A stretch of DNA of 41,919 nt from Pseudomonadota bacterium (GTDB taxonomy: Bacteria > Pseudomonadota > Gammaproteobacteria > Steroidobacterales > Steroidobacteraceae): NCBI GenBank assembly GCA_025356815.1, contig JANXQL010000138.1, positions 1-41,919 on the forward strand. Direction: 5' to 3'. The notes beneath the pieces are model-generated. The model made no database searches. It was given only the letters and a program-made list of their open reading frames with translations, and was not told where the DNA came from. The translations under genes were made by a program, and so were the position numbers. The first letter of the stretch is position 1. Each line of letters opens with the position of its first letter. Below, one piece after another: positions 15,152-23,318 of the stretch.

Positions 15152-16417
15152 CTACTCGGACGCGGCGGCCGCGCTGAGCGTCTGCACGCGCCAGCCGCGA
15201 GCGCGCAGTTCGTCGGCCGCGCGCGCCGAGGGCGGCTCGGCGAGCCACAGCTGCGCGCCTGCAGCGTCCTCGCCGAGCGCCTGACGCGCAGCGCGCTCGT
15301 AGCGGTCGACGTCGGAGGTCCAGGAGACAGCGTCGAAGGCGCTGGCGACGACGACGCCCCCGGCGACGCTGCGCGCCGCGGGTAAACGCAGACCCGCGAC
15401 AATGCGGGCGAGGGGTGCGCGGCCATGCACCTCGGCAAGCAGGACGGCGCTGCGCACGAAGGCCTCCACTTCCTGCTCCGAGACGAGCGTCGTCGCGTGA
15501 CGGAACAGCTCGGCCCGTCCTTCAACGCCGGCAAGGCGCTTGGCGGCGGTCTCGAGAATTTGCTGGTGCGTGGGATTGAGCAGCAGGGCATTGTCGAACG
15601 CGTTGATCTCGTCGGGCGTAAGCCCATAGCCCGAAAGCACGGCGCGGCGGCGCGCGCGCAGCACCGCCGGATGCTCGCTGTAGATCGCATCCATGGCGCG
15701 CTGCGCGGTGCCTGCATACGGCAGGCACGGCAGCGACGCGAACTTCAGGCCGAGCTGGGTGGTGGCGTCGACCCGCGCGTAGCGGTGCACCGCGCGCCGC
15801 AGCGGCTCGTTGTCGGTGTACGGATCGACGCCGAGCCGGCCGAACCAGCGGCGCTCGCTCGCGTTGACGCCGAAGTAGCGCGCGGCATAGCGCCGCGCGT
15901 CCGACAACAGGACCACGCCGGCGCCCTTGCCGGTCGTCGCCGGCGTCCGGCCGGCGACGCTCGACGCCTGCTCGCCCAGTTCCTTTGTCTGCGCCGCATA
16001 GCCCTCGAACAGCTGCGAGACGCCGCGCGGAACGCCGCTGACGGTGGCGATGGGGTGCGTCGCGACGCCGATCAGGGCGCGGACGCCGCCGGCCACACTC
16101 TCACCGACGGCCCCCACGACCACCCCGGCCTCGTTGGTCTTCTGCAGCTCGGCGAGCGCTGCGACTTCGCGCAGGCGGGCCTCTAGACCGGCGCGGCCAT
16201 AGCCGTCGAACGTGCCGTAGCGACTGACCACGACATAGCGATGCATCAGGCCGTCGCTGCGCACCGGGTCCTCGACCTCGAAATTCTCGCCCGCGCGTTG
16301 CGCTGCGCTGAGTATCGCGGCCGGCGGTTCGGCCGGCGGCGCCTCGAAGTCCACCGCCAGCGCGGCGCCGGATGCGAGCAGGGCCACCCACGCACACCGA
16401 CCGGACGCACTGCGCAT
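15152..16417 (-). CDS. Exported protein of unknown function
   Basis: The 421-residue product begins with a clear signal peptide (MRSASGRCAWVALLASGAALA). I recognise no family. The mature part is Ala/Arg-rich. Residues about 100-160 contain two Gly/Val-rich segments (EAGVVVGAVGESVAGGVRAL, VATHPIATVSGVPRGVSQLF) that could lie against or in a membrane, and the C-terminal third ends with a strand-rich stretch (GGVVVASAFDAVSW). The form suggests a periplasmic or outer-membrane-associated protein. It stands alone on the minus strand, divergent from the phosphoesterase gene. The start is ATG at 16417-16415. No catalytic motif is visible. Confidence 0.75.
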   Translation of the reverse strand: MRSASGRCAWVALLASGAALAVDFEAPPAEPPAAILSAAQRAGENFEVEDPVRSDGLMHRYVVVSRYGTFDGYGRAGLEARLREVAALAELQKTNEAGVVVGAVGESVAGGVRALIGVATHPIATVSGVPRGVSQLFEGYAAQTKELGEQASSVAGRTPATTGKGAGVVLLSDARRYAARYFGVNASERRWFGRLGVDPYTDNEPLRRAVHRYARVDATTQLGLKFASLPCLPYAGTAQRAMDAIYSEHPAVLRARRRAVLSGYGLTPDEINAFDNALLLNPTHQQILETAAKRLAGVEGRAELFRHATTLVSEQEVEAFVRSAVLLAEVHGRAPLARIVAGLRLPAARSVAGGVVVASAFDAVSWTSDVDRYERAARQALGEDAAGAQLWLAEPPSARAADELRARGWRVQTLSAAAASE

Positions 16418-16563
16418 ACCTGCCTCGTCGCTGTGGCGTGCCCGGGCAGGCCGCGCCTGAGGGTAATTATATCAGCCGAAGCCAAGCGGCCTTCACACCA
16501 GCGCAACACTCGCGTCGCACAGTCGATCCGGTCGACATCCCACCTGCCACGGAGAGACGGAAC

Positions 16564-17808
16564 ATGAGACTCGACGCCCATTCGGTCGCGGCCACCACGC
16601 TCGCCGCGCTGGTCGCGATCAGCGGCTGCGCGAGTAGTCCGGCGTTCGCCGACGACGACCCGGTCATTCTGAAGTTCGCCACCGTCGGCGACTCGCGCCA
16701 GGACCCGAAGAAGGCCGACCCGACGCAGACCGACCCGCAGACAAGCAAGCTGACCGGCCAGGACGCCCACTGGTTGCAGAATTCGAGGGCTTTCGCGCGC
16801 ATCCTGCGCGAAGCCGGCGCGCAGCGCCCGAGCCTGCTGTTCTTCAATGGCGACATGATCATGGGCTACGGCCGCGCGACCGTGCCGCCAGGCTGGACCA
16901 CGACACCGCCGACCGATGCGCAGCTCGCCAGCACCGACCTCACGAAGTTCATCGCCCAGTACGCCTTCTGGCGCGGCATGATTGCGCCGACGCTGGAGGC
17001 GGGCATCTACGTCGTGCCGGTGCCGGGCAACCACGAGGTGCAGTGCAACGCGGCCAACCAGACGGATGCCTACAATCAGGCGACCTGCCCGTCGGGTAAG
17101 CACGCGCAGGTCGAGAACGAGCTCGCCTGGTCCGCCAACATGGGTGATCTGATCCTCGACACGAACCGATTCCAGAACCTGTACGGCACGACGCCGACGG
17201 CGGTCAGCTACAACAACCTGGTGCCGGGGCTGGACGGCCAGACCACCGACCAGAGCAAGCTGACCTACAGCTTCGACTTCAGGGGCTCGCACTTCGTCGT
17301 CATCAATACCGATGCGGTCGGCGCAGACGCGGCCGGCAAGCCGCTCGACTCGCATGCACCGACCCGGTGGCTGGCGCAGGATCTCGCATCCGCCGCGTCG
17401 CGCGGCAACACGCACTTCTTCGTGTTCGGCCACAAGCCGGCGTGGACGTACGACTATTCCGGCACCGGCGCGGTCACCGGCGCTGGCCTTGACGTCGACG
17501 CGCCGGCCCGCGACGCCTTCTGGGCGCTGATCGAGCAGTACGGCGCAACCTACTTCTGCGGCCACGAGCACTCGACCCAGGTGATGCGGCCGCAGGGACG
17601 CGCCTACCAGGTGCTGGTGGGCTCGGGCGGCTCGCCATTCGATGTCGCCGCAGGCACCACCAGCGCCCACCCGGAGACGGATCGCGACTACGCCTGGGCG
17701 ACGGTCAGCATCCACCAGAGCGGCGAGGTCAAGGTCGGCGTGTACGGGTTTAGCGAGGCCTTCGGCCCGACGGCCGTGCTGCGCAAGCTGGCGTTGCGGC
17801 ACGAGTGA
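16564..17808 (+). CDS. Metallophosphoesterase lipoprotein
   Basis: A 414-residue calcineurin-like phosphoesterase with a lipoprotein signal (lipobox AISGC, Cys22), so it is probably anchored in a membrane facing the periplasm. Metal-site motifs appear in order: GDSR (42-45, where the family usually has GDxH), NGD (about 95), GNHE (about 158), GHKPAW and GHEHS. The missing His in the first motif resembles the purple acid phosphatase-type subfamily. The substrate is unknown; extracellular phosphate esters are plausible. GGAGAGACGG precedes the ATG at 16564; the frame is open upstream but without a better start. A strong hairpin follows the stop. Confidence 0.82.
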   Translation: MRLDAHSVAATTLAALVAISGCASSPAFADDDPVILKFATVGDSRQDPKKADPTQTDPQTSKLTGQDAHWLQNSRAFARILREAGAQRPSLLFFNGDMIMGYGRATVPPGWTTTPPTDAQLASTDLTKFIAQYAFWRGMIAPTLEAGIYVVPVPGNHEVQCNAANQTDAYNQATCPSGKHAQVENELAWSANMGDLILDTNRFQNLYGTTPTAVSYNNLVPGLDGQTTDQSKLTYSFDFRGSHFVVINTDAVGADAAGKPLDSHAPTRWLAQDLASAASRGNTHFFVFGHKPAWTYDYSGTGAVTGAGLDVDAPARDAFWALIEQYGATYFCGHEHSTQVMRPQGRAYQVLVGSGGSPFDVAAGTTSAHPETDRDYAWATVSIHQSGEVKVGVYGFSEAFGPTAVLRKLALRHE

Positions 17809-17810
17809 GC

Positions 17811-17845
17811 GGCGCAGGCGGACGGGGGATCCGTCCACCTGCGCC
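17811..17845 (+). terminator. Strong hairpin directly after the phosphoesterase gene
   Basis: GGCGCAGGCGGACGG (17811-17825) and CCGTCCACCTGCGCC (17831-17845) pair at 14 of 15 positions around the 5-base loop GGGAT, starting two bases after the stop codon. No T-tract follows. It probably marks the transcript end or protects the 3' end. Confidence 0.5.
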
Positions 17846-17965
17846 TCGGCGACCCCCTACGGTGCCGCCGCCGGTCGGCGTGGCACAATGCCGCGGTAGT
17901 CTCGGTCCGGCGGCGTGCGCAGCCCTGCGCGCGCCACTGCGGCCGGCACGCCGCGGCGGGGACCC

Positions 17966-18733
17966 ATGAAGGCTGATGACCTGTTCGACCTGACCGGCCG
18001 CGTCGCCCTGGTCACCGGCGCCAGCCGTGGCATCGGCGCTGCGATCGCCATGACGCTGGCGCGCTACGGTGCGCGCGTCCTGCTCAGCAGCCGACGCGCG
18101 TCGGGCTGCGACGGCGTCGCCGAGGCCATCCGCGCGGCGGGGGGCGAGGCACACGTGCAGGCCTGCCATGCGGGGGACCTGGCCCAGATCGAGGCGCTGC
18201 ACGCCTGGGTCGGCGAGCGGTTCGGGCGCCTCGACGTGCTGGTCAACAATGCCGGCACCAACCCGATGTATGGCTCGGTGCTCGAGGCGGACCCGGCCGG
18301 CTTCGCCAAGACGGTCGATGTCAATTTCCGCGGCTACTGGTTCATGTGCCAGCACGCGGCGCGCCGCATGCAGGGCCAGGGTGGCGGCTCGATCATCAAC
18401 ATCGCAAGCGTCGCCGCGTTGCACCCGATGGACGGCATCGGTGTGTACGGCGCGACCAAGGCGGCGGCGGTCAACCTCACGCAGGCGTTCGCGCGCGAGT
18501 GCGGACCTGCTCAGGTGCGAGTCAACGCGATCCTTCCGGGGCTCATCAACACCCGATTCGCCGCAGCCCTGCAGAGCGAGCCTGCGCAGCGCTCCCGCGT
18601 CATCGAGGCGACCCCGCTGCGCCGGATCGGCGAGCCCGAGGACATCGCCGGTGCCGCGCTCTACTTTGCCTCTGACGCCTCGCGCCACACGACCGGCGCA
18701 ACACTGCGAATCGACGGCGGCATGTACGCCTGA
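17966..18733 (+). CDS. Short-chain dehydrogenase/reductase
   Basis: A 255-residue classical SDR: TGASRGIG (18-25) for NAD(P), LVNNAG (about 92-97), catalytic Ser in IINIASVAALHP, and the YGATK catalytic pair (about 161-165), ending with the usual GATLRIDGGMYA. A hydroxyacyl or alcohol dehydrogenase role is likely. The acyl-CoA dehydrogenase gene starts 32 bases downstream, so the pair probably serves oxidation of the same carbon chain. In the human ACAD10/11-type pathway dehydrogenases act on 4-hydroxyacyl chains. The exact substrate cannot be read. Start ATG 17966 was chosen because the family motif begins 17 residues in. Confidence 0.9.
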   Translation: MKADDLFDLTGRVALVTGASRGIGAAIAMTLARYGARVLLSSRRASGCDGVAEAIRAAGGEAHVQACHAGDLAQIEALHAWVGERFGRLDVLVNNAGTNPMYGSVLEADPAGFAKTVDVNFRGYWFMCQHAARRMQGQGGGSIINIASVAALHPMDGIGVYGATKAAAVNLTQAFARECGPAQVRVNAILPGLINTRFAAALQSEPAQRSRVIEATPLRRIGEPEDIAGAALYFASDASRHTTGATLRIDGGMYA

Positions 18734-18765
18734 GTCCTTCACGACGGCACCTACGGAAGCTGAGC

Positions 18766-19995
18766 ATGGATTTCGAGCACTCCCCCCGGACCCTGGACCT
18801 GATCGCGCGCGTGTCCGCGTTCATGCACGAAGAAGTATTGCCCAACGAGGGACGCTTCGAGGCCGAGGTCGCAGGTGCCGCCAGTGGCGACTTCGCCTGG
18901 CCGCCGCTCCTGGACCAGCTGAAGGCCAAGGCGCGCGCGCAGGGGCTGTGGAACCTGTTCCTGCCGGATGCCCACCACGGCGCGGGTCTGACGAACGTTG
19001 AGTACGCACCGCTTGCCGAGATCATGGGGCAGGTCTACTGGGCGAGCGAGGCGTTCAACTGCAATGCGCCGGACACGGGCAACATGGAAGTGCTGCACAT
19101 GTACGGCACGCCCGAACAGCAGCGCCGCTGGTTGCGACCGCTGCTCGACGGCGAGATCCGCTCGGCGTTCTGCATGACCGAGCCCGACGTCGCCTCGTCC
19201 GATGCCACCAACATCGCCACTCGGATCCGTCGCGACGGCGACAGCTACGTGATCGACGGCCGCAAGTGGTGGACGACCAACGGCCTGCATCCGAAGCTCG
19301 GCATCCTGATCGTCATGGGCGTGACGACGCCCGACGGGCCGCGCCACGCGCGCCACGGCCAGATCCTGGTCGAGCCATCGACGCCGGGCGTGAGGGTCGT
19401 CCGCCACCTGCCGGTGTTCGGCTACCATGAGGCGCCGGCCGGCCACGCCGAGGTCAGCTTCGAGAACGTGCGCGTCCCGGCCGACCAGCTGATCCTCGGC
19501 GAGGGGCGCGGCTTCGAGATCGCGCAGGGACGCCTGGGACCTGGGCGTGTGCACCACTGCATGCGCTCGATCGGCGCGGCCGAACGGGCGCTCGAGCAGA
19601 TGTGCCGGCGCCTGCTGTCGCGACAGGCGTTCGGCGGGCCAATCGCCGACCAGTCGATCTGGCAGCAGCGGGTCGCCGAATGCCGTACCGAGATCGACAT
19701 GTGCAGGCTGCTGGTCTATCGCACCGCCTGGCTGATGGACCGCGGCGGCAACAAGGCCGCGCGCACCGAGATCGCCTCGATCAAGGTGGCCGTGCCGCGG
19801 ATGCTGCAGCAGGTCGTCGACACGGCTATCCAGGCCTTTGGCGGCGCCGGCGTCACCGACGACTTCGGCCTCGCGGCGCTGTATGCCCGGGCGCGCACAA
19901 TGCGCCTCGTCGATGGCCCGGACGAGGTGCACAATCGTGACATCGCCCGGCTCGAGTTCAGGAAGTACAAGCCGCCCCGCCACGCCGGGACCTGA
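18766..19995 (+). CDS. Acyl-CoA dehydrogenase (ACAD10/11-like)
   Basis: A FAD enzyme introducing the first double bond in acyl-CoA oxidation; 409 residues. Segments typical of the family are FCMTEPDVASSDATN (FAD and substrate contact), IDGRKWWTTNG, FENVRVPADQLILGEGRGF, GPGRVHHCMR, and QAFGGAGVTDDFGLA. The position of the catalytic base is held by DGPDEVH near residue 385, the Asp form used by the ACAD10/ACAD11 branch instead of the Glu of medium-chain enzymes. The SDR upstream (32-base gap) is a probable partner and the CBS-domain gene follows 38 bases later. The aceBA genes in the window could use the acetyl-CoA produced. Confidence 0.92.
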   Translation: MDFEHSPRTLDLIARVSAFMHEEVLPNEGRFEAEVAGAASGDFAWPPLLDQLKAKARAQGLWNLFLPDAHHGAGLTNVEYAPLAEIMGQVYWASEAFNCNAPDTGNMEVLHMYGTPEQQRRWLRPLLDGEIRSAFCMTEPDVASSDATNIATRIRRDGDSYVIDGRKWWTTNGLHPKLGILIVMGVTTPDGPRHARHGQILVEPSTPGVRVVRHLPVFGYHEAPAGHAEVSFENVRVPADQLILGEGRGFEIAQGRLGPGRVHHCMRSIGAAERALEQMCRRLLSRQAFGGPIADQSIWQQRVAECRTEIDMCRLLVYRTAWLMDRGGNKAARTEIASIKVAVPRMLQQVVDTAIQAFGGAGVTDDFGLAALYARARTMRLVDGPDEVHNRDIARLEFRKYKPPRHAGT

Positions 19996-20033
19996 TCGGG
20001 CGGCTCCGACCCAACCGTACACGGGGGGTAACG

Positions 20034-20462
20034 ATGACGACCGTCGAACAGATGCTGAAGGCGAAGGGTGCCGATATCTTCTGGATCGAGCCGGACGATC
20101 CGGTGCTCGAGGCGATTCAGATGATGGCCGACCGACACGTCGGGGCGCTGCTGGTGATGCGCGGCCCGGCACTGGCCGGCATCGTCTCGGAACGCGACTA
20201 CGCCCGCAAGGTCGTGCTGCTGGGGCGCTCCTCGGCCGACACGCCGGTCTGGCAGATCATGTCCAGCCCCGTCACGACGGTGGCGCCCGAGGCCACCGTC
20301 CACCACTGCCTGGAACTGATGACCGCGCGCCGGATCCGGCACCTGCCGGTCGTGGCGGCCGGCGCGGTGGTGGGCATGCTCTCGATCGGCGACTGCGTCA
20401 AAGCGGTCATCGACGAGCAGCGCCACCATATCGAGGATCTGGAGCGCTTCATCCGCAGCTAG
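20034..20462 (+). CDS. CBS-domain protein
   Basis: The 142-residue protein consists of two CBS motifs (about 8-65 and 77-133) with little else. Recognisable repeats are DPVLEAIQMMADRHVGALLV and ATVHHCLELMTARRIRHLPV, with GIVSERDYARK closing the first. Stand-alone CBS pairs bind adenosine nucleotides and act as energy sensors or modulators. This type is often annotated as a histidine-kinase- or IMPDH-like CBS protein without known target. GGGGGGT precedes ATG 20034. The position after the acyl-CoA dehydrogenase gene suggests co-expression, but no functional tie is proven. Confidence 0.9.
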   Translation: MTTVEQMLKAKGADIFWIEPDDPVLEAIQMMADRHVGALLVMRGPALAGIVSERDYARKVVLLGRSSADTPVWQIMSSPVTTVAPEATVHHCLELMTARRIRHLPVVAAGAVVGMLSIGDCVKAVIDEQRHHIEDLERFIRS

Positions 20463-20486
20463 GGGATGCCCCGGCCGCGCGCCCAT

Positions 20487-20509
20487 GGGGGCAAACCGAA
20501 AGAGCCCCC
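20487..20509 (+). terminator. Possible hairpin after the CBS-domain gene
   Basis: GGGGGC and GCCCCC (6-bp perfect stem) enclose an 11-base A-rich loop between the CBS-domain stop and the candidate ccm promoter. There is no T-run, so its role as a terminator is uncertain. Confidence 0.3.
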
Positions 20510-20523
20510 CCGGCGGCTTACGG

Positions 20524-20529
20524 TATAGT
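20524..20529 (+). promoter_or_regulatory. -10 box of the likely ccm operon promoter
   Basis: TATAGT in the context CGGTATAGTGCGG, 41 bases before the ccmA GTG. Nearly the same word (CGGTATAGTTGCCG) occurs before cbbA at 37574. No clear -35 is seen at the expected distance. Confidence 0.4.
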
Positions 20530-20570
20530 GCGGCCTCGTTTTTAGGGCCTCTTGCGGGCAAGGGTTCATC

Positions 20571-21200
20571 GTGGCGCCGACCGGCCCCGCACTCAGCGCG
20601 GACAACCTGCACCTGTGGCGCGGTACCCGCCATGTCCTGCGGGGGCTGTCGTTCACCGCCTCGCCGGGCGAACTGGTCCACGTTCGCGGCCCCAACGGCT
20701 GCGGCAAGACCTCGCTGCTGCGCACGCTGGCCGGCTTTCTGTGGCCGGAGGAGGGGCAGCTTTGCTGGGGCGGGCGGCCGATCGAGGACGACCGTGACGG
20801 CTACTGCGGTGCCCTGGCCTACCTAGGGCACGAGAACGCGCTGAAGGCCGACATGACCCCGGTGGAAAACCTGCACTACGCCGCGAACGTCCGCCACGCG
20901 ACCAGTGCCGATCAGGTCATCGACGTGCTCGAGCGCCTCGGCGTGGGCCCGCAACGGCACCTGGCGGTGCGCTCGCTGTCCGCCGGGCAGCGCCGGCGGG
21001 TCGCCATGGCCCGGGTCATGCTCGCGCAGGCCCGGCTGTGGCTGCTCGACGAGCCGTTCACGAACCTGGACGTCACCGGCGTGAGCGACCTGGCGCAGAT
21101 CGTCGCGCGGCATGTCCAGGACGGTGGGATCGCGATCCTGACGGCGCATGCCGAGATCGACCTGCCGCCAGGCACGATCCGCCACCTGGAGCTGCAGTGA
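20571..21200 (+). CDS. ccmA: Haem exporter ATP-binding protein CcmA
   Basis: ATPase of the CcmABCD complex that drives release of haem-loaded CcmE during cytochrome c maturation; cytosolic face of the inner membrane. The 209 residues contain Walker A GPNGCGKT (40-47), the ABC signature SLSAGQRRRVAMAR, Walker B LWLLDEPF and the switch His in LTAHAE. The usual length is about 205. The start is GTG 20571 with AGGG upstream. The stop overlaps the ccmB start (GTGA), showing translational coupling. First gene of a complete ccmABCDEFGHI set. Confidence 0.96.
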   Translation: MAPTGPALSADNLHLWRGTRHVLRGLSFTASPGELVHVRGPNGCGKTSLLRTLAGFLWPEEGQLCWGGRPIEDDRDGYCGALAYLGHENALKADMTPVENLHYAANVRHATSADQVIDVLERLGVGPQRHLAVRSLSAGQRRRVAMARVMLAQARLWLLDEPFTNLDVTGVSDLAQIVARHVQDGGIAILTAHAEIDLPPGTIRHLELQ

Positions 21201-21886
21201 GCGAGGTCACGACCAGCCTGTCGCAGGCGGCCTGGCTCGTGCTCGAGCGCGACCTCAAGCTCGCCTTTCGGCGCTGGGAGCAGGTGACCCATCCGGTGGT
21301 GTTCTTCCTGATGGTGGCGAGCCTGTTTCCGCTGGCGCTGAGCCCGGAACCGTCGCAGTTAAGGAACATCGCGGCCTGTGTGGTTTGGGTCGGGGCGCTG
21401 CTATCCTCGCTGCTGGCGCTGGAGTCGCTGTATCGGGCCGACCAGGACGACGGCACCCTTGAGCAGCTGACGCTGTCCGGTCAGCCGCTGTCGGTGCTGC
21501 TGTTCGCCAAGACCCTGGCGCACTGGCTGCTCAGCGGCATCCCGCTGGTGGTCGCGGCGCCGTTCGTGGCGATCTCCATGGGGGCGACGGCCGAGGCCTT
21601 CGGCGTGCTGATGACCTCGGTGGCGCTCGGCACGGGCGTGCTCAGCTTCCTCGGCTCGGTCGGGGCGGCACTGACGCTCGGGTCGCGCCGCGGCAGCGTG
21701 TTGTTGTCGCTCTTGGTGCTGCCGCTGGCGCTTCCGGTCCTGATCTTCGGCGCCCGGGCGACCGACCTTGCGATGCACGGGGAGTCGGCGGCGGGCCCGC
21801 TGTGGCTGCTGTCGGCGGTGCTGATCCTGACCGTGACGCTCGCGCCATGGGCCTCTGCCGCGGCCGTGCGCATCAGCCTCGAATAG
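21197..21886 (+). CDS. ccmB: Haem exporter permease CcmB
   Basis: Integral membrane partner of CcmA; 229 residues with about six hydrophobic segments and the family start LERDLKLAFRRWEQ followed by NPxVFF-like HPVVFFLMVASLFPLALSP. The conserved LLALESLYRADQDDGTLEQL loop is typical. The frame is open well upstream, but GTG 21197 gives the standard length and overlaps the ccmA stop by four bases. Confidence 0.95.
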   Translation: MSEVTTSLSQAAWLVLERDLKLAFRRWEQVTHPVVFFLMVASLFPLALSPEPSQLRNIAACVVWVGALLSSLLALESLYRADQDDGTLEQLTLSGQPLSVLLFAKTLAHWLLSGIPLVVAAPFVAISMGATAEAFGVLMTSVALGTGVLSFLGSVGAALTLGSRRGSVLLSLLVLPLALPVLIFGARATDLAMHGESAAGPLWLLSAVLILTVTLAPWASAAAVRISLE

Positions 21887-21909
21887 ATTGGCTTGCAATA
21901 GGGAACGAC

Positions 21910-22650
21910 GTGGCTACCTGGACCTGGTTTCACAAGCTGTCATCGCCGCCGCACTTCTACCGGATCGCGGGCAAGATGATCCCCTGGTACGCGATCCCGG
22001 CGGCGATCCTGATCGTGCTTGGCATCTACGGGGGCCTGTTCAGCGCGCCGGCCGACTACCAGCAGGGCGAGGCGTTCAGGATCATCTACGTGCACGCACC
22101 GGCCGCCTGGCTGTCACTGATGTGCTACACGACCATGGCGGTGGCAGCCGCCGTGGGCTTGATCTGGCGTATCAAGCTTGCCCACGCGCTGGCCGCCGCC
22201 ACCGCTCCGATCGGCGCGTCGTTCGCGCTGCTGTGCCTCGCCACGGGCTCGCTGTGGGGCCGGCCGATGTGGGGCACCTGGTGGGAGTGGGACGCGCGCC
22301 TGACCTCGCAGCTGATCCTGTTCTTCCTCTACCTTGGCTACATGGCGCTACGTTCGGCCTATGACGACCTGACGCGCGCGGATCGTGCCAGCGCGGTGCT
22401 TGCGATCGTCGGCGTCGTGAACGTGCCGATCATCCATTTCTCGGTCAACTGGTGGAATTCGCTGCATCAGGGCTCGACGGTGATCCGCAAGGGCGGTCCG
22501 GCGATGCCGCCGTCGATGCTGATTCCGCTGTTGATGTGCTTCGCCGGCTTCACGCTGCTGTATGCGGCGCTCGCGTGCGTGCGGGTGCGGGCCGAGGTGC
22601 TGCAGCGCGAGCGCAATGCCACGTGGCTCAAGGAACTTGGAGCCGGCTGA
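21910..22650 (+). CDS. ccmC: Haem-handling protein CcmC
   Basis: Transfers haem to the chaperone CcmE at the periplasmic side of the inner membrane. The 246 residues form six membrane spans and carry the tryptophan-rich haem-handling motif WGTWWEWD (121-128), with flanking His ligands in YVHAPAAW (His62) and VPIIHFSV. The start is GTG 21910 with AGGGAA upstream; the frame is open earlier but would overlap ccmB for no reason. ccmD follows after 22 bases. Confidence 0.96.
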   Translation: MATWTWFHKLSSPPHFYRIAGKMIPWYAIPAAILIVLGIYGGLFSAPADYQQGEAFRIIYVHAPAAWLSLMCYTTMAVAAAVGLIWRIKLAHALAAATAPIGASFALLCLATGSLWGRPMWGTWWEWDARLTSQLILFFLYLGYMALRSAYDDLTRADRASAVLAIVGVVNVPIIHFSVNWWNSLHQGSTVIRKGGPAMPPSMLIPLLMCFAGFTLLYAALACVRVRAEVLQRERNATWLKELGAG

Positions 22651-22672
22651 CCGGTCTTTCTAGGAAGCGATT

Positions 22673-22852
22673 ATGGATGCATTTCTGAGCATGGGCGGCT
22701 ACGGCCGCTTCGTCTGGCCCTCCTACGCGCTCGCCGCGGCGGTGCTCGCGTGGAATATCTGGTCGGCGCTGCGATTGCAGCGCAACGCCCTCGAGCACGC
22801 CCGCCGCCGGGTCGCGATCGCCCGCGGCGATGCCGACCGTCAGGCCCTCTGA
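22673..22852 (+). CDS. ccmD: Cytochrome c maturation protein CcmD
   Basis: Small membrane protein of 59 residues located exactly between ccmC and ccmE. It starts [20 protein letters not shown], has one transmembrane helix (about 17-32) and then an Arg-rich tail ([12 protein letters not shown]), the normal CcmD layout. It stabilises the CcmABC-CcmE complex. GGAAG lies eight bases before the ATG. Confidence 0.93.
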   Translation: MDAFLSMGGYGRFVWPSYALAAAVLAWNIWSALRLQRNALEHARRRVAIARGDADRQAL

Positions 22853-22874
22853 GCCCACTTTTCCCGGAGCCCGC

Positions 22875-23318
22875 ATGACCCCGCGCCGCAAGAGACTCTT
22901 CGCCATCGCCGGCATCCTCGCCGGCGTCGGCCTCGCCACCGCCGTCGCGCTCAAGGCGTTCGACAACAACCTGCAGTACTTCTACGACCCGTCCGAGGTC
23001 GTCGCCGGCAAGGCACCCCTGGACAAGAGCATCCGCGTCGGCGGCATGGTCACCAAGGGCAGCGTCGAACGAAAGCCCGGCAGCCTGGAGGTACAGTTCC
23101 TGATCACCGACTTCGCGCAGAGCGTGAAGATCAGCTACACCGGCGTACTGCCGGACCTGTTCCGCGAAGGGCAGGGGATCATCGCGCACGGGCGACTGCA
23201 TGACGGCGTCTTCGTCGCCGACGAGGTGCTCGCCAAGCACGACGAGAAATACATGCCACCGGAAGTGGCGAAGTCCCTCAAGAAACCCGTCCCGCCCGCC
23301 CCGGAGGGCCGCACGTGA
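22875..23318 (+). CDS. ccmE: Haem chaperone CcmE
   Basis: Periplasmic, membrane-anchored carrier that binds haem covalently and passes it to CcmF. The 147 residues show an N-terminal anchor ([23 protein letters not shown]), an OB-fold beta-barrel (about 45-118), and the haem-linking His122 with Tyr126 in [13 protein letters not shown]. His rather than Cys marks the common System I form. The start ATG 22875 was chosen because the anchor begins there. The stop overlaps the ccmF GTG. Confidence 0.96.
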   Translation: MTPRRKRLFAIAGILAGVGLATAVALKAFDNNLQYFYDPSEVVAGKAPLDKSIRVGGMVTKGSVERKPGSLEVQFLITDFAQSVKISYTGVLPDLFREGQGIIAHGRLHDGVFVADEVLAKHDEKYMPPEVAKSLKKPVPPAPEGRT

